The notes beneath the pieces are model-generated. The model made no database searches. It saw only the letters and a program-made list of their open reading frames with translations, and had not been told where the DNA came from. From Rhizobium sp. 2MFCol3.1 (GTDB lineage: Bacteria > Pseudomonadota > Alphaproteobacteria > Rhizobiales > Rhizobiaceae), in NCBI RefSeq assembly GCF_000377565.1, contig NZ_KB898355.1, positions 248,001 through 312,000 of the forward strand: a stretch of 64,000 nt of DNA, written 5' to 3'. The translations under genes and the position numbers were made by a program. Positions 18,074-25,723 of this stretch are shown here, piece by piece. Numbering within the stretch: position 1 is the first letter of the stretch; the number at the start of each line of letters is the position of its first letter.

Positions 18074-18994
18074 TCAGCCCTCGGCGGCGAATGGCTTGCC
18101 GAGGGAAGCGGGGACGTTGAGGCGCATCAGTGCGGCGTTGCGCGAGATCAGCACCAGCACGACGATGGTGACGAGATAGGGAAGGGCGGACATGAGCTCG
18201 GACGGCAGGCCTATGCCGGCGCTCTGGGCAAAAAGCTGCGCGATTGTCGCACCGCCGAACAAATAGGCGCCGAGGAAGCAGCGTCCCGCTCGCCAAGTGG
18301 AAAAAACCACCAGTGCCACGGCGATCCAGCCGCGCCCGGCGATCAGTCCCTCGGTCCACAGCGAGGTGTAAACGATCGAGACATAGGCGCCCGCGATGCC
18401 GGCGCTGGCGCCGCCGAACAGCGTGGCGAGATAGCGGATGAAGTTGACCGGATAGCCGAGCGCATGCGCGGATGTGGGAGATTCACCGACGGCGCGCAGG
18501 ATAAGCCCGCTGCGGCTGCGGTTCAGGAAATACCAGACGCCGGCGAAGAAGACCCAGGACAGCCACGTCAGTGGATGAAGCTGGCCGAGAACCATGCCCA
18601 GCAACGGGATTTTCGCGGCAAGCCTTGATGCCGCCGAAGGCTCGATCACGATCGCCATACCGATATAGGGTTTGCCGATGAACGAGGCGAGGCTGGTGCC
18701 GAAGATCGTCAATGCCAGCCCGACCGCGATCTGGTTGGCGCGGAAGCCGACGGCTAGCACCGCGAACATCAGGGCGAGCAGCATGGCGGCCAGCATGGCC
18801 GCGAAGACGGCAAGCCACAGGCTGCCCGTCGCCATCATCACGATGAAGGCGATCACCGCGCCGATCACCATCATGCCCTCGACGCCCATGTTCAGCACGC
18901 CTGAGCGTTCGGCAACGAGTTCGCCGAGTGCTGCGTAGATCAGGGGCGTGCCGGCAACGAGCGTGGCCACGAGTATGGGAAGGATCTGGTCCAT
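18074..18994 (-). CDS. ABC transporter permease (nucleoside/base type, BPD_transp_2)
   Basis: A 306-residue inner-membrane permease of the type that pairs with BMP binding proteins (YufQ/NupQ-like). It begins MDQILPILVATLVAGTPLIYAALGELVAERSGVLNMGVEGMM; the ERSGVLNMGVEGMM segment (about 29-42) is the family hallmark. About eight to ten membrane helices can be seen. Its ATG touches the stop of the preceding permease gene (one-base overlap at 18994), showing coupling. Confidence 0.92.
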   Translation of the reverse strand: MDQILPILVATLVAGTPLIYAALGELVAERSGVLNMGVEGMMVIGAVIAFIVMMATGSLWLAVFAAMLAAMLLALMFAVLAVGFRANQIAVGLALTIFGTSLASFIGKPYIGMAIVIEPSAASRLAAKIPLLGMVLGQLHPLTWLSWVFFAGVWYFLNRSRSGLILRAVGESPTSAHALGYPVNFIRYLATLFGGASAGIAGAYVSIVYTSLWTEGLIAGRGWIAVALVVFSTWRAGRCFLGAYLFGGATIAQLFAQSAGIGLPSELMSALPYLVTIVVLVLISRNAALMRLNVPASLGKPFAAEG

Positions 18995-20070
18995 CAGGCG
19001 GCGGCTCCCTGCCGGTTGGAGGACTGGAAGCGGATGCGGTATTGAATGAAGACATCCGTCGTCAGCAGGAAGAAGAGGAGTGTGCTCTGCAGAAGGCCGG
19101 TGATCGAGGACGGCATGCCAAGCGACATCTGCGCGACATCGCCCGAGAGGTAGAGCAGCGCCATCAGGAGGCCGGAGAGCAGGATGCCGACGGGGTGCAG
19201 ACGCCCGAGAAAGGCGACGATGATCGCCGCGTAGCCATAGCCGGGCGATGCGGTGGGGAAAATCTGTGCAAGCGGTCCGGCGATCTCGCCGACGCCGGCG
19301 ATGCCGGCCGCCGCACCGCTTGCCAGTATGCCGATCCAGACCGCGCGGCTGACGCCGAAGCCGGCATAGCGCGCGGCACCTTCGGAGAGGCCAGTGACCT
19401 TTAGCTGGAAGCCGGCGAAGCTGCGGTTCATGAACAGCCAGCCCGCGACAACCGCGCCCAGCGCGAAGAGCACGCTGACATTGGCGCGGGTATCCTCGAT
19501 CAGGATCGGGAATAGGGCATCCGGCGCCAGCGGCTCCGACTGCGGGAAATTGAACCCGGCCGGGTCACGCCAGAGGCCGAAGATCAGCCAGGACAGCCAG
19601 AGTGCCGCGACGTAATTGAGCATCAGGCTCACCAGGATTTCGCTGGCATTGAACTTGATGCGCAACAGCGCCGGGATGGCTGCCCAGAAGACGCCGCCAG
19701 CGGCGCCGGCGATCACCATCAAGGGCAGAACCCACCAGCCACCAGTCGGCCCAAACTTCAGCGCGACATAACCGGCGAAGATGACGCCCACGGTCAGCTG
19801 TCCTTCCGCGCCGACGTTCCAGATGCCGGCGCGAAAGCCGATCGCGAGCCCGACGCCGATCAGCACCAGGGGCGCGGCCTTGATCAGGAGTTCGCCGAGA
19901 CCGTAGAGATCGGCAAGTGGCGCGGTCAGGAAGGTGATCAGCGCCTCCAGCGGGTTCTGGCCTGCGAGCGCGAAGAGCACCATGGCAACGATCGACGTCA
20001 GCGCGATCGCGATGACCGGCGACATCAGGATCATGATGCGCGAGGGATTGGGGCGCGGTTCAAAGCGCAT
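18994..20070 (-). CDS. ABC transporter permease (nucleoside/base type, BPD_transp_2)
   Basis: A 358-residue permease, partner of the shorter one downstream. The start MRFEPRPNPSRIM at 20070 is preferred to the in-frame ATG at 20163, because the extra 31 residues lie inside the upstream ATPase gene and lack membrane character. The family hallmark is the FRAGIWNVGAEGQLTVG segment, followed by many hydrophobic helices and YGYAAIIVAFLGRLHPVG near the end. The gene begins 11 bases inside the ATPase gene, so translation is coupled. Confidence 0.91.
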   Translation of the reverse strand: MRFEPRPNPSRIMILMSPVIAIALTSIVAMVLFALAGQNPLEALITFLTAPLADLYGLGELLIKAAPLVLIGVGLAIGFRAGIWNVGAEGQLTVGVIFAGYVALKFGPTGGWWVLPLMVIAGAAGGVFWAAIPALLRIKFNASEILVSLMLNYVAALWLSWLIFGLWRDPAGFNFPQSEPLAPDALFPILIEDTRANVSVLFALGAVVAGWLFMNRSFAGFQLKVTGLSEGAARYAGFGVSRAVWIGILASGAAAGIAGVGEIAGPLAQIFPTASPGYGYAAIIVAFLGRLHPVGILLSGLLMALLYLSGDVAQMSLGMPSSITGLLQSTLLFFLLTTDVFIQYRIRFQSSNRQGAAA

Positions 20071-21631
20071 GGGCAAGCTCCTTGCTGGCGCGTTCATCTG
20101 GCTCGTCAGCGGTACTTTGGCCGGACATGGCAATGCCGATCGCATCTCGGTTCGCCTCGGCAATCGGTATGGCCGCCGTCAGCCGGCCGCCGGCGATGAC
20201 GGCGATCCGGTCGGAGATTTCGAAGAGCTCGTCGAGTTCTTCGGAGATAACTACGATCGCCGCACCCCGATCGCGCAGGTCGAGCAGCGCCTGGCGGATG
20301 ACCAGTGCCGCGCCGACGTCCACGCCCCAGGTCGGTTGCGAGACGATCAGTACGCCCGGCTCCTGCAGGATCTCGCGGCCGATGATGAACTTCTGAAGGT
20401 TGCCGCCCGACAGGCTGCCGGCCCGCGCCTGTGCGCCGGGTGTCCTGACGTCGAAGGCCTGGATGCAGCGCTCGGCATAGGCCTTGACGCGATCGAAGCG
20501 GATGAGGCCGGCGCGAACGGCGCCGTTGCGATTGGCGGTGAGCAGGACATTCTCCAGGAGCGGCAGCGAAGGAACCGAGCCCTGCTTCAGCCGATCCTCG
20601 GGCACGGAGCAGAGGCCAAGCCGCCGCCGGCCGGCAGGATCGCGATGGCCCGCCGGCTTGCCGTCGATGGTGATCGTATCGGCGTTCGAGAGCGGCGTTT
20701 CGCCCGAGAGTGCTGCCAGTAACTCCTGCTGGCCGTTGCCCGAGACGCCGGCGATGCCGAGGATTTCGCCGCCGCGCACCGCAAAGCTGATGTCGCCAAG
20801 CGCCGTTCCGAACGGGTCCTGGGTGGGGAGCGTCAGACCGGAAACGCTGAGGCGTGTCTTGCCGGCCGACGTGTCGCTGCGATGGCGAAAGCTCGGGAGA
20901 TCGGCGCCGATCATCATGCGGGCCATCGAGGCCGGGCTTTCCTGCCTCGGATCGCACATGCCGGTCACCCGGCCGCCGCGCAGGATCGTCGCGGTGTGGC
21001 AGAGATCCCGGATCTCGTTCAGCTTGTGGCTGATATAGAGAATGCTGCATCCCTCGGCCGCGATCTGCCGCAGCGTTACGAAGAGCGTTTCGACCGCCTG
21101 CGGCGTCAGCACCGAGGTTGGCTCGTCGAGAATGAGCAGGCGCGGATTTTGCAAAAGCGCGCGGATGATCTCGACCCGCTGCCGTTCGCCGACCGACATC
21201 GTATAGATGTGCCGCTCCGGCTCGACCGGCAGGCCATAACGCGCGGCGACTTCGGCGATCCTTTTCGACAGCGGTTCGATCGGCGGCCGGCCGGGCAGCG
21301 CCAGCGCGATGTTCTCCGCCACCGACAGCGTGTCGAACAGCGCGAAATGCTGGAACACCATGCCGATGCCGAGCTTCTGCGCATCGGCGGGCGAGGCGAT
21401 CGACACCTCGCGTCCATCCCACAGGAGTTCGCCGGAATCCGGGCGCACCATGCCGTGGATGATCTTCATCAGCGTCGACTTGCCAGCGCCGTTCTCGCCG
21501 ACGACGGCGTGGATCTCGCCCGGACGGACGCAAAGGTCTATCCCGTCATTGGCGACCACGGCCGGATAGGCCTTGCGGATGCCTCGCAACTCAAGGCGGT
21601 GTTCGGTATGTGGCGATATCGTATGTGGCAT
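20060..21631 (-). CDS. ABC transporter ATP-binding protein with two ATPase domains (nucleoside/sugar type)
   Basis: A 523-residue fused double ATPase like RbsA/NupO. The first domain has Walker A GENGAGKST (about 45-53), Q-loop VFQHFALFDTLSVAENI, signature TMSVGERQRVEI and Walker B LLILDEPTSVLTP. The second has a degenerate Walker A region (GVSGNGQQELL) and signature SLSGGNLQKFIIGRE, which is normal for this class, where the second site is less active. It is the first gene of the importer operon; its promoter region holds two GntR-like operator sequences. Confidence 0.94.
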   Translation of the reverse strand: MPHTISPHTEHRLELRGIRKAYPAVVANDGIDLCVRPGEIHAVVGENGAGKSTLMKIIHGMVRPDSGELLWDGREVSIASPADAQKLGIGMVFQHFALFDTLSVAENIALALPGRPPIEPLSKRIAEVAARYGLPVEPERHIYTMSVGERQRVEIIRALLQNPRLLILDEPTSVLTPQAVETLFVTLRQIAAEGCSILYISHKLNEIRDLCHTATILRGGRVTGMCDPRQESPASMARMMIGADLPSFRHRSDTSAGKTRLSVSGLTLPTQDPFGTALGDISFAVRGGEILGIAGVSGNGQQELLAALSGETPLSNADTITIDGKPAGHRDPAGRRRLGLCSVPEDRLKQGSVPSLPLLENVLLTANRNGAVRAGLIRFDRVKAYAERCIQAFDVRTPGAQARAGSLSGGNLQKFIIGREILQEPGVLIVSQPTWGVDVGAALVIRQALLDLRDRGAAIVVISEELDELFEISDRIAVIAGGRLTAAIPIAEANRDAIGIAMSGQSTADEPDERASKELAHAL

Positions 21632-21660
21632 GATGACAATCTTGGCTACATGATCTCTGT

Positions 21661-21678
21661 AATCACGTATGCAAAATT
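21661..21678. promoter_or_regulatory. Partial GntR-type operator close to the importer start
   Basis: AATCACGTATGCAAAATT matches one half of the better palindrome at 21824-21841 (read on the other strand AATCACGTATACATGATT) and lies 30 bases upstream of the ATPase gene. Two copies before the same gene suggest control by the neighbouring GntR regulator. Confidence 0.45.
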
Positions 21679-21823
21679 GATGCCATTCCGTATCGATCGC
21701 CGCGTCAAACGCTGCGAAAAAGCCCTATAGGTATGGATTCATTGAGATAAAACACGCGCGGTGCCGGATGTTACGCAAAAGCGAGCAAAATCGTGAGCGG
21801 TTTTCCGTCTACATAAAATGCAA

Positions 21824-21841
21824 AATCATGTATACGTGATT
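21824..21841. promoter_or_regulatory. Palindromic GntR/FCD-type operator upstream of the BMP importer operon
   Basis: AATCATGTATACGTGATT is a palindrome with one mismatched base pair either side of a GTATAC core, the type bound by FCD-class GntR proteins. It lies between the importer's first gene and the GntR gene whose stop is at 21855, so that regulator is the likely binder. Confidence 0.55.
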
Positions 21842-21854
21842 GAAAAAGCGGCAA

Positions 21855-22553
21855 TCAGCCCGCGGTGCGAGCGGAGAAGCGGGAGAGGATCGAGCCGAGA
21901 TCAGGCTCGGCGGCAGGCTCGTCCTCGAACAGCGCACGGCTTTCCACAGACGACAGATGATCGTCCATCAAGCGCTCGGCAGCGGCGATATCGCCCTTCT
22001 TGAGGGCAACGATGAGCCCGGAGTGCTCGCTGATGGCGCATTCGCTCGAATGCGGGCGGCTGTACATGGCGAGGATCAGCGAGCAGCGCGACACCAGTTC
22101 GGAGAGATAGCGCTCCAGAAGCGTATTGCCGGCAAGGTCTGCAAGTTTCAAATGAAACTCACCGGCAAGCCGCGTCGAAAGTCGGACGTCACCCTTGGCA
22201 TGGGCCGCTTCCTCTTCCTGCACGTGCTCGCGCAGGCTCTTCTCGATAGCCGGGCTCCAGCGCTTGGCCACGGCCTTCATGACTTCGCGCTCCAGCGCAC
22301 GGCGCACGGCGAATGCATCGCGTGCTTCTTCAAGGCTTGGTTGCGCCACCGTGGCGGTGCGCTTGTGATAAGTATCGACAAGACCCTGCGCCTGCAATTT
22401 GGCCAGCACGGCGCGCACCAGGGTGCGGCTCATGGAAAAGTGCCGGCCGATCTCATCCTCCGGCAGCTTGGTGCCGGCTTTGATCGCCTGCTCGATGATG
22501 GCTTGTCTAAGGGTGCGATGGGCGATGTCGACCCGGTCGGAATTCGATGACAT
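21855..22553 (-). CDS. GntR family regulator, FCD subclass (importer-linked)
   Basis: A 232-residue regulator. The winged helix-turn-helix spans about residues 10-75, with LPEDEIGRHFSMSRTLVRAVLAKLQAQGLV as the recognition part, and the C-terminal FCD ligand domain contains the metal-binding-type residues in FHLKLADLAGNTLLERYL and HSGLIVALKKGD. It lies directly upstream of the BMP importer operon on the same strand, and an inverted repeat precedes its own gene, so it probably controls both. It is not a close copy of the neighbouring GntR protein. Confidence 0.9.
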   Translation of the reverse strand: MSSNSDRVDIAHRTLRQAIIEQAIKAGTKLPEDEIGRHFSMSRTLVRAVLAKLQAQGLVDTYHKRTATVAQPSLEEARDAFAVRRALEREVMKAVAKRWSPAIEKSLREHVQEEEAAHAKGDVRLSTRLAGEFHLKLADLAGNTLLERYLSELVSRCSLILAMYSRPHSSECAISEHSGLIVALKKGDIAAAERLMDDHLSSVESRALFEDEPAAEPDLGSILSRFSARTAG

Positions 22554-22573
22554 GGGACTTCAATGAATGTTTC

Positions 22574-22599
22574 GATGACGTATACGCTATATCGTCATC
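22574..22599. promoter_or_regulatory. Inverted repeat upstream of the first gntR gene
   Basis: Seven-base arms GATGACG (22574-22580) and CGTCATC (22593-22599) frame a TATACGCTATAT centre, 21 bases before the regulator's ATG. Position and TATAC core suggest an autoregulatory operator. The 236 bases between the two gntR genes hold nothing else that I recognise. Confidence 0.5.
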
Positions 22600-22789
22600 A
22601 CGCGTACAACAAGTCCAGCTTACTCGCCGGGAAGAGCTCTCAGCCAGATCCGCTGAAGGCGGCCCAATGCCTTTCTTGCCCGCTCGCGAACGAATGGCGA
22701 TGGACCGATTGAATGGCACGACCGCAGCAGCCTTGGAGGGCGCCGGCTTCCTTGATGGCACGCCGCGCAGCGCAACATGAGCCCACGGC

Positions 22790-23470
22790 CTAGATGGAGT
22801 CCTTCACCCGCTCCCAGGCCTTCAGCAGGTGGCGACCGAGAACCTCGGAGAGCGCCCTGCCATCCCGCGCTTCGAGCGCCGTGATCATTTCCTCATGCTC
22901 GGCGACCGCGGCCGCCCATTTCTCCGGCCCTTCATGGCCGATGAAGCGGATGCGCTTCAGGCGGGACTGTAAAAGCGCCTGCATGCTGGCGAGCGCCTCG
23001 TTGTGCGTGAGTTGGCTGATCTCGGTGTGGATGGCCTGGTTCAGCTTGTAGTAGCTGAGCCTGTCCTTGGCCTTGTAGCAGCGCAGCATCTCGTCGTGGA
23101 TGCGGCGGACGCGAGCGATCTCCTCGTCGGTTGCCGTCACGCAAGCGAGGTTGCCGGCGAGTTCCTCAAGGCTCTTCAGCACGATGATCATGTCGTGCAC
23201 GTCCTTGCCGGTGAACCGCTTGACGACGGCGCCGCGGCTCGGAACGAGCTCAACCAAGCCTTCGCTCGCCAGATACTTGATCGCTTCGCGCAGTGGCGTG
23301 CGGGAGACGCCGAGCTGTTCGCCGAGCTGGCTTTCGTGCATCCGCGAGCCCGGCGCGAGTTCGCCTTCGATGATCATATCCCGCAACCGGCCGACCAATG
23401 TGTCGTGCAGAGCGGTGCGCTGAATGCGCCCGCTATGCGATGCGGGCAGGTCGGACAATACATCACTCAT
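22790..23470 (-). CDS. GntR family regulator, FCD subclass (pdxA2 regulon-linked)
   Basis: A 226-residue regulator. Helix-turn-helix around residues 25-70 (MHESQLGEQLGVSRTPLREAIKYLASEGLVELVPSRGA contains the canonical SRTPLREA recognition helix), then an FCD effector domain with RIHDEMLRCYKAKDR and LNQAIHTEISQLTHN. It is transcribed away from the first pdxA2-type gene, and the 159-base gap contains an operator-like element that is repeated upstream of the second pdxA2-type gene 11 kb away. It is therefore the best candidate regulator of both arms of that cluster. Confidence 0.91.
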   Translation of the reverse strand: MSDVLSDLPASHSGRIQRTALHDTLVGRLRDMIIEGELAPGSRMHESQLGEQLGVSRTPLREAIKYLASEGLVELVPSRGAVVKRFTGKDVHDMIIVLKSLEELAGNLACVTATDEEIARVRRIHDEMLRCYKAKDRLSYYKLNQAIHTEISQLTHNEALASMQALLQSRLKRIRFIGHEGPEKWAAAVAEHEEMITALEARDGRALSEVLGRHLLKAWERVKDSI

Positions 23471-23546
23471 TCGAAAGCCGGGTCTTTCTGCTGCGGGGCC
23501 ATTAGATTCTAGGGTTACACCAGATCGCTTTCAGTTCAAATAAAAA

Positions 23547-23600
23547 ATGCTGCATACAAAATGCAAAAGACTTGTTCTTGAAATCCGGATGGCCTACAAG
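23547..23600 (+). promoter_or_regulatory. Operator plus promoter of the first pdxA2-type gene
   Basis: ATGCTGCATACAAAATGC (23547-23564) is followed by AAAAGACTTG (to 23574). A TTGTTC hexamer at 23572-23577 and TACAAG at 23595-23600 are spaced 17 bases apart, giving a plausible promoter 30 bases before the start codon. The same order, spacing and core words recur upstream of the second pdxA2-type gene at 34662-34717. Confidence 0.6.
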
Positions 23601-23629
23601 GTGCCCATCTTGGTAGGAGAACAGAAATC

Positions 23630-24667
23630 GTGGATATCAGCGCGCATAGAGACGACCGGCCCGTCATCGCCCTTGCGATGGGCGATCCCGCCGGCATCAG
23701 CCCCGAACTGACCGCAAGCCTTCTCGCTCTTGGTGACATCAAGGCGAAAGCGCATATCATCGTCATCGGCGACCGTCGCATTCTCGACAAGGGCGCCAAG
23801 GAGGCCGGCGTCACGCTTGATCTCGCCTCCGCATCGCTCGAGGATGCCGCCGCCGCCGACCGTTCCCGTCACGTTTTCGTCGATCTCGCGCATCTTGCGC
23901 CAGAAGAGGTGACGCGCGGCGAGGCGACGCTTGCCGGCGGCACCTTCGCCACCCGCAATTTCCGGGCAGCACTCGAATTCGCGCATGCAGGCAAGGCGGA
24001 TGCGGTCTGCTTCACGCCGTTCAACAAGAAGGCGATGCGCTACGCCTATCCCGGCTATGACGATGAGATCCGCTTCGTCTCCGACGTCCTGTCGTTCAAG
24101 GGCAAGGTCCGCGAATTCAACGTTCTGGAGAAGGTCTGGAACGCGCGCGTCAGTTCGCATATCCCGCTGAAGGACGTCGCCGCCCATCTCTCGGTGGAGG
24201 GCATTCTCTCCGAACTGGAACTGACGCTAGCCTGCCTGAAGGCATCCGGTATCGCGTCGCCCAAGGTCGCCGTCGCCGGTCTCAACCCGCATGCGGGTGA
24301 TGGTGGCAGCTTCGGCATGGAAGAGATCGACATCATCGAGCCTGCGGTCGCAGCAGCCAAGGATCGCGGCTTCGACGTCGAAGGTCCGTTCCCGGCTGAC
24401 ACCGTGTTCCTGCGGGCGCTGAAGGAAGGCTATAACGCGGTGCTGACCATGTATCATGACCAGGGCCAGATCGCGATGAAGCTGATGGGCTTCGACAAGG
24501 GCGTGACGATGATGGGCGGTCTGCCGTTCCCGCTCTGCACCCCCGCGCATGGCACGGCCTACGATATCGCCGGCAAGGGCATCGCCGATGTCGGCGCCAG
24601 CCGCGAGGCCATTCTGCTCGCCGCGCGCATGGCGGCGCAGAAGCGCCAGGCTGCCAAGGCAGCCTGA
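23630..24667 (+). CDS. pdxA2: PdxA2-type 4-phosphate-dehydrogenase (four-carbon acid-sugar phosphate dehydrogenase family)
   Basis: A 345-residue NAD-dependent dehydrogenase related to 4-hydroxythreonine-4-phosphate dehydrogenase. PdxA2 enzymes oxidise D-threonate- or D-erythronate-type 4-phosphates with loss of CO2 to give dihydroxyacetone phosphate. Visible marks are AMGDPAGISPEL (about 16-27), NPHAGDGGSFGMEE, PFPADTVF, MYHDQGQIAMK and CTPAHGTAYDIAGKG, with the metal-ligand histidines in HDQGQ and AHGTA. The start is a GTG at 23630 with TAGGAGA upstream. A second copy lies at 33613-34638. No biosynthetic pdxJ or ksgA neighbour is present, which argues for a catabolic role. Confidence 0.9.
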   Translation: MDISAHRDDRPVIALAMGDPAGISPELTASLLALGDIKAKAHIIVIGDRRILDKGAKEAGVTLDLASASLEDAAAADRSRHVFVDLAHLAPEEVTRGEATLAGGTFATRNFRAALEFAHAGKADAVCFTPFNKKAMRYAYPGYDDEIRFVSDVLSFKGKVREFNVLEKVWNARVSSHIPLKDVAAHLSVEGILSELELTLACLKASGIASPKVAVAGLNPHAGDGGSFGMEEIDIIEPAVAAAKDRGFDVEGPFPADTVFLRALKEGYNAVLTMYHDQGQIAMKLMGFDKGVTMMGGLPFPLCTPAHGTAYDIAGKGIADVGASREAILLAARMAAQKRQAAKAA

Positions 24668-24774
24668 TCAAGCAGGTCGAAATGACCACATGATTTTGCA
24701 GCCAGCGAGAGTGTCGCCGGCTGTATCGGGCCCGCAAGAGGATGCGGGCTTTCTGATGAAAAGGGAGGATCGCA

Positions 24775-25713
24775 ATGACCGGCGCAACCCGCAAATGGAC
24801 GCGTGACAACTGGCCGATCGCAGCGGCCATGATCCAGTATCCGAACATGCTGGCCGATGGCCGCTCGGTGCAGGATCAGAGCGCGGAGGAGTGGTCGCGG
24901 ACTGTCGGCGAAGTCGCTGATGCCGGCTTTACCGAAATCGACCCGACAGACAGTTGGTTGCGCGTCGCCGATCTTTCGGCCGGGCGCCGCCGCGAGTTTT
25001 TGGATGTCGTCGGCTCGCACGGCATGACCATCCCGGCCATTTCCACCTCGCGACGCAGCGTCATCGACGTCAGCAGCGGCGACGAATACCTGGCCTACAG
25101 CCACCGCGTCATCGATACGGTCGCCGAAATCGGCGCCGCCAGCGTGTCCTTCGGCTTCTTCGAGCCGCTCACCGACATACAGAAGAAGGCGCTCTGGTTC
25201 TGGACTGAACAGGGTGCGAAAAACCCCGACGACCCCGCCATATGGAAGAAGGCCGTCGCCCGCATCGCAGAGCTGGGCCGCCATGCGGCAGAGGTCGGGG
25301 TCGAGGTCTCGCTCGAAATGTACGAGGACACCTATCTCGGCACCGCGGATAGCTCCGTGCGCTTCGTCGAGGAGGTCGGGCTCCACAATGTCGGCATCAA
25401 TGCCGATCTCGGCAATCTCATTCGCCTCCACCGTCCGGTCGAACATTGGCTGCAGATGATGACCAAGGTTGCGCCCTACGCCAAATACTGGCACGTCAAG
25501 AACTACATGCGCATGGAGGACGAGCATGCCGGCCTGATCGCCACCCATCCGGTGCCGCTCGAATCCGGGCTGATCAATTACCGGACGGCGATCAAGCTGG
25601 CGCTCGAGCATGGCTTTGCCAGCGCCTTCCTTTGTGAGCATTACGGCGGCGACGGTCTTTCCGTCAGCGCCACCAATCGTGATTATCTCCGGCGTATCCT
25701 GCCGCGTAACTGA
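24775..25713 (+). CDS. Sugar phosphate isomerase/epimerase-like TIM-barrel protein
   Basis: A 312-residue protein of the xylose-isomerase-like TIM-barrel (AP_endonuc_2) family, whose members isomerise or epimerise keto sugars with a divalent metal. Probable metal ligands follow the family order: Glu in VSLEMYED, Asp in GINADLGN, His in YWHVKNYM and Glu in LCEHYGGDG. GGGAGG precedes its ATG. It lies 107 bases after the pdxA2-type gene and 10 bases before the kinase gene. It probably converts a four- or five-carbon keto sugar into the kinase substrate; the exact compound is not shown. Confidence 0.85.
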   Translation: MTGATRKWTRDNWPIAAAMIQYPNMLADGRSVQDQSAEEWSRTVGEVADAGFTEIDPTDSWLRVADLSAGRRREFLDVVGSHGMTIPAISTSRRSVIDVSSGDEYLAYSHRVIDTVAEIGAASVSFGFFEPLTDIQKKALWFWTEQGAKNPDDPAIWKKAVARIAELGRHAAEVGVEVSLEMYEDTYLGTADSSVRFVEEVGLHNVGINADLGNLIRLHRPVEHWLQMMTKVAPYAKYWHVKNYMRMEDEHAGLIATHPVPLESGLINYRTAIKLALEHGFASAFLCEHYGGDGLSVSATNRDYLRRILPRN

Positions 25714-25723
25714 GGACCGTTTC

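Noticed and set aside
22547..22780. A 77-codon plus-strand frame between the two gntR genes
   Set aside because: No ribosome-binding site or family resemblance, and it covers the inverted repeat that looks like an operator.
21855..23470. Adjacent GntR genes as a recent tandem duplication
   Set aside because: The proteins share only the family helix-turn-helix; their FCD domains and lengths differ clearly.
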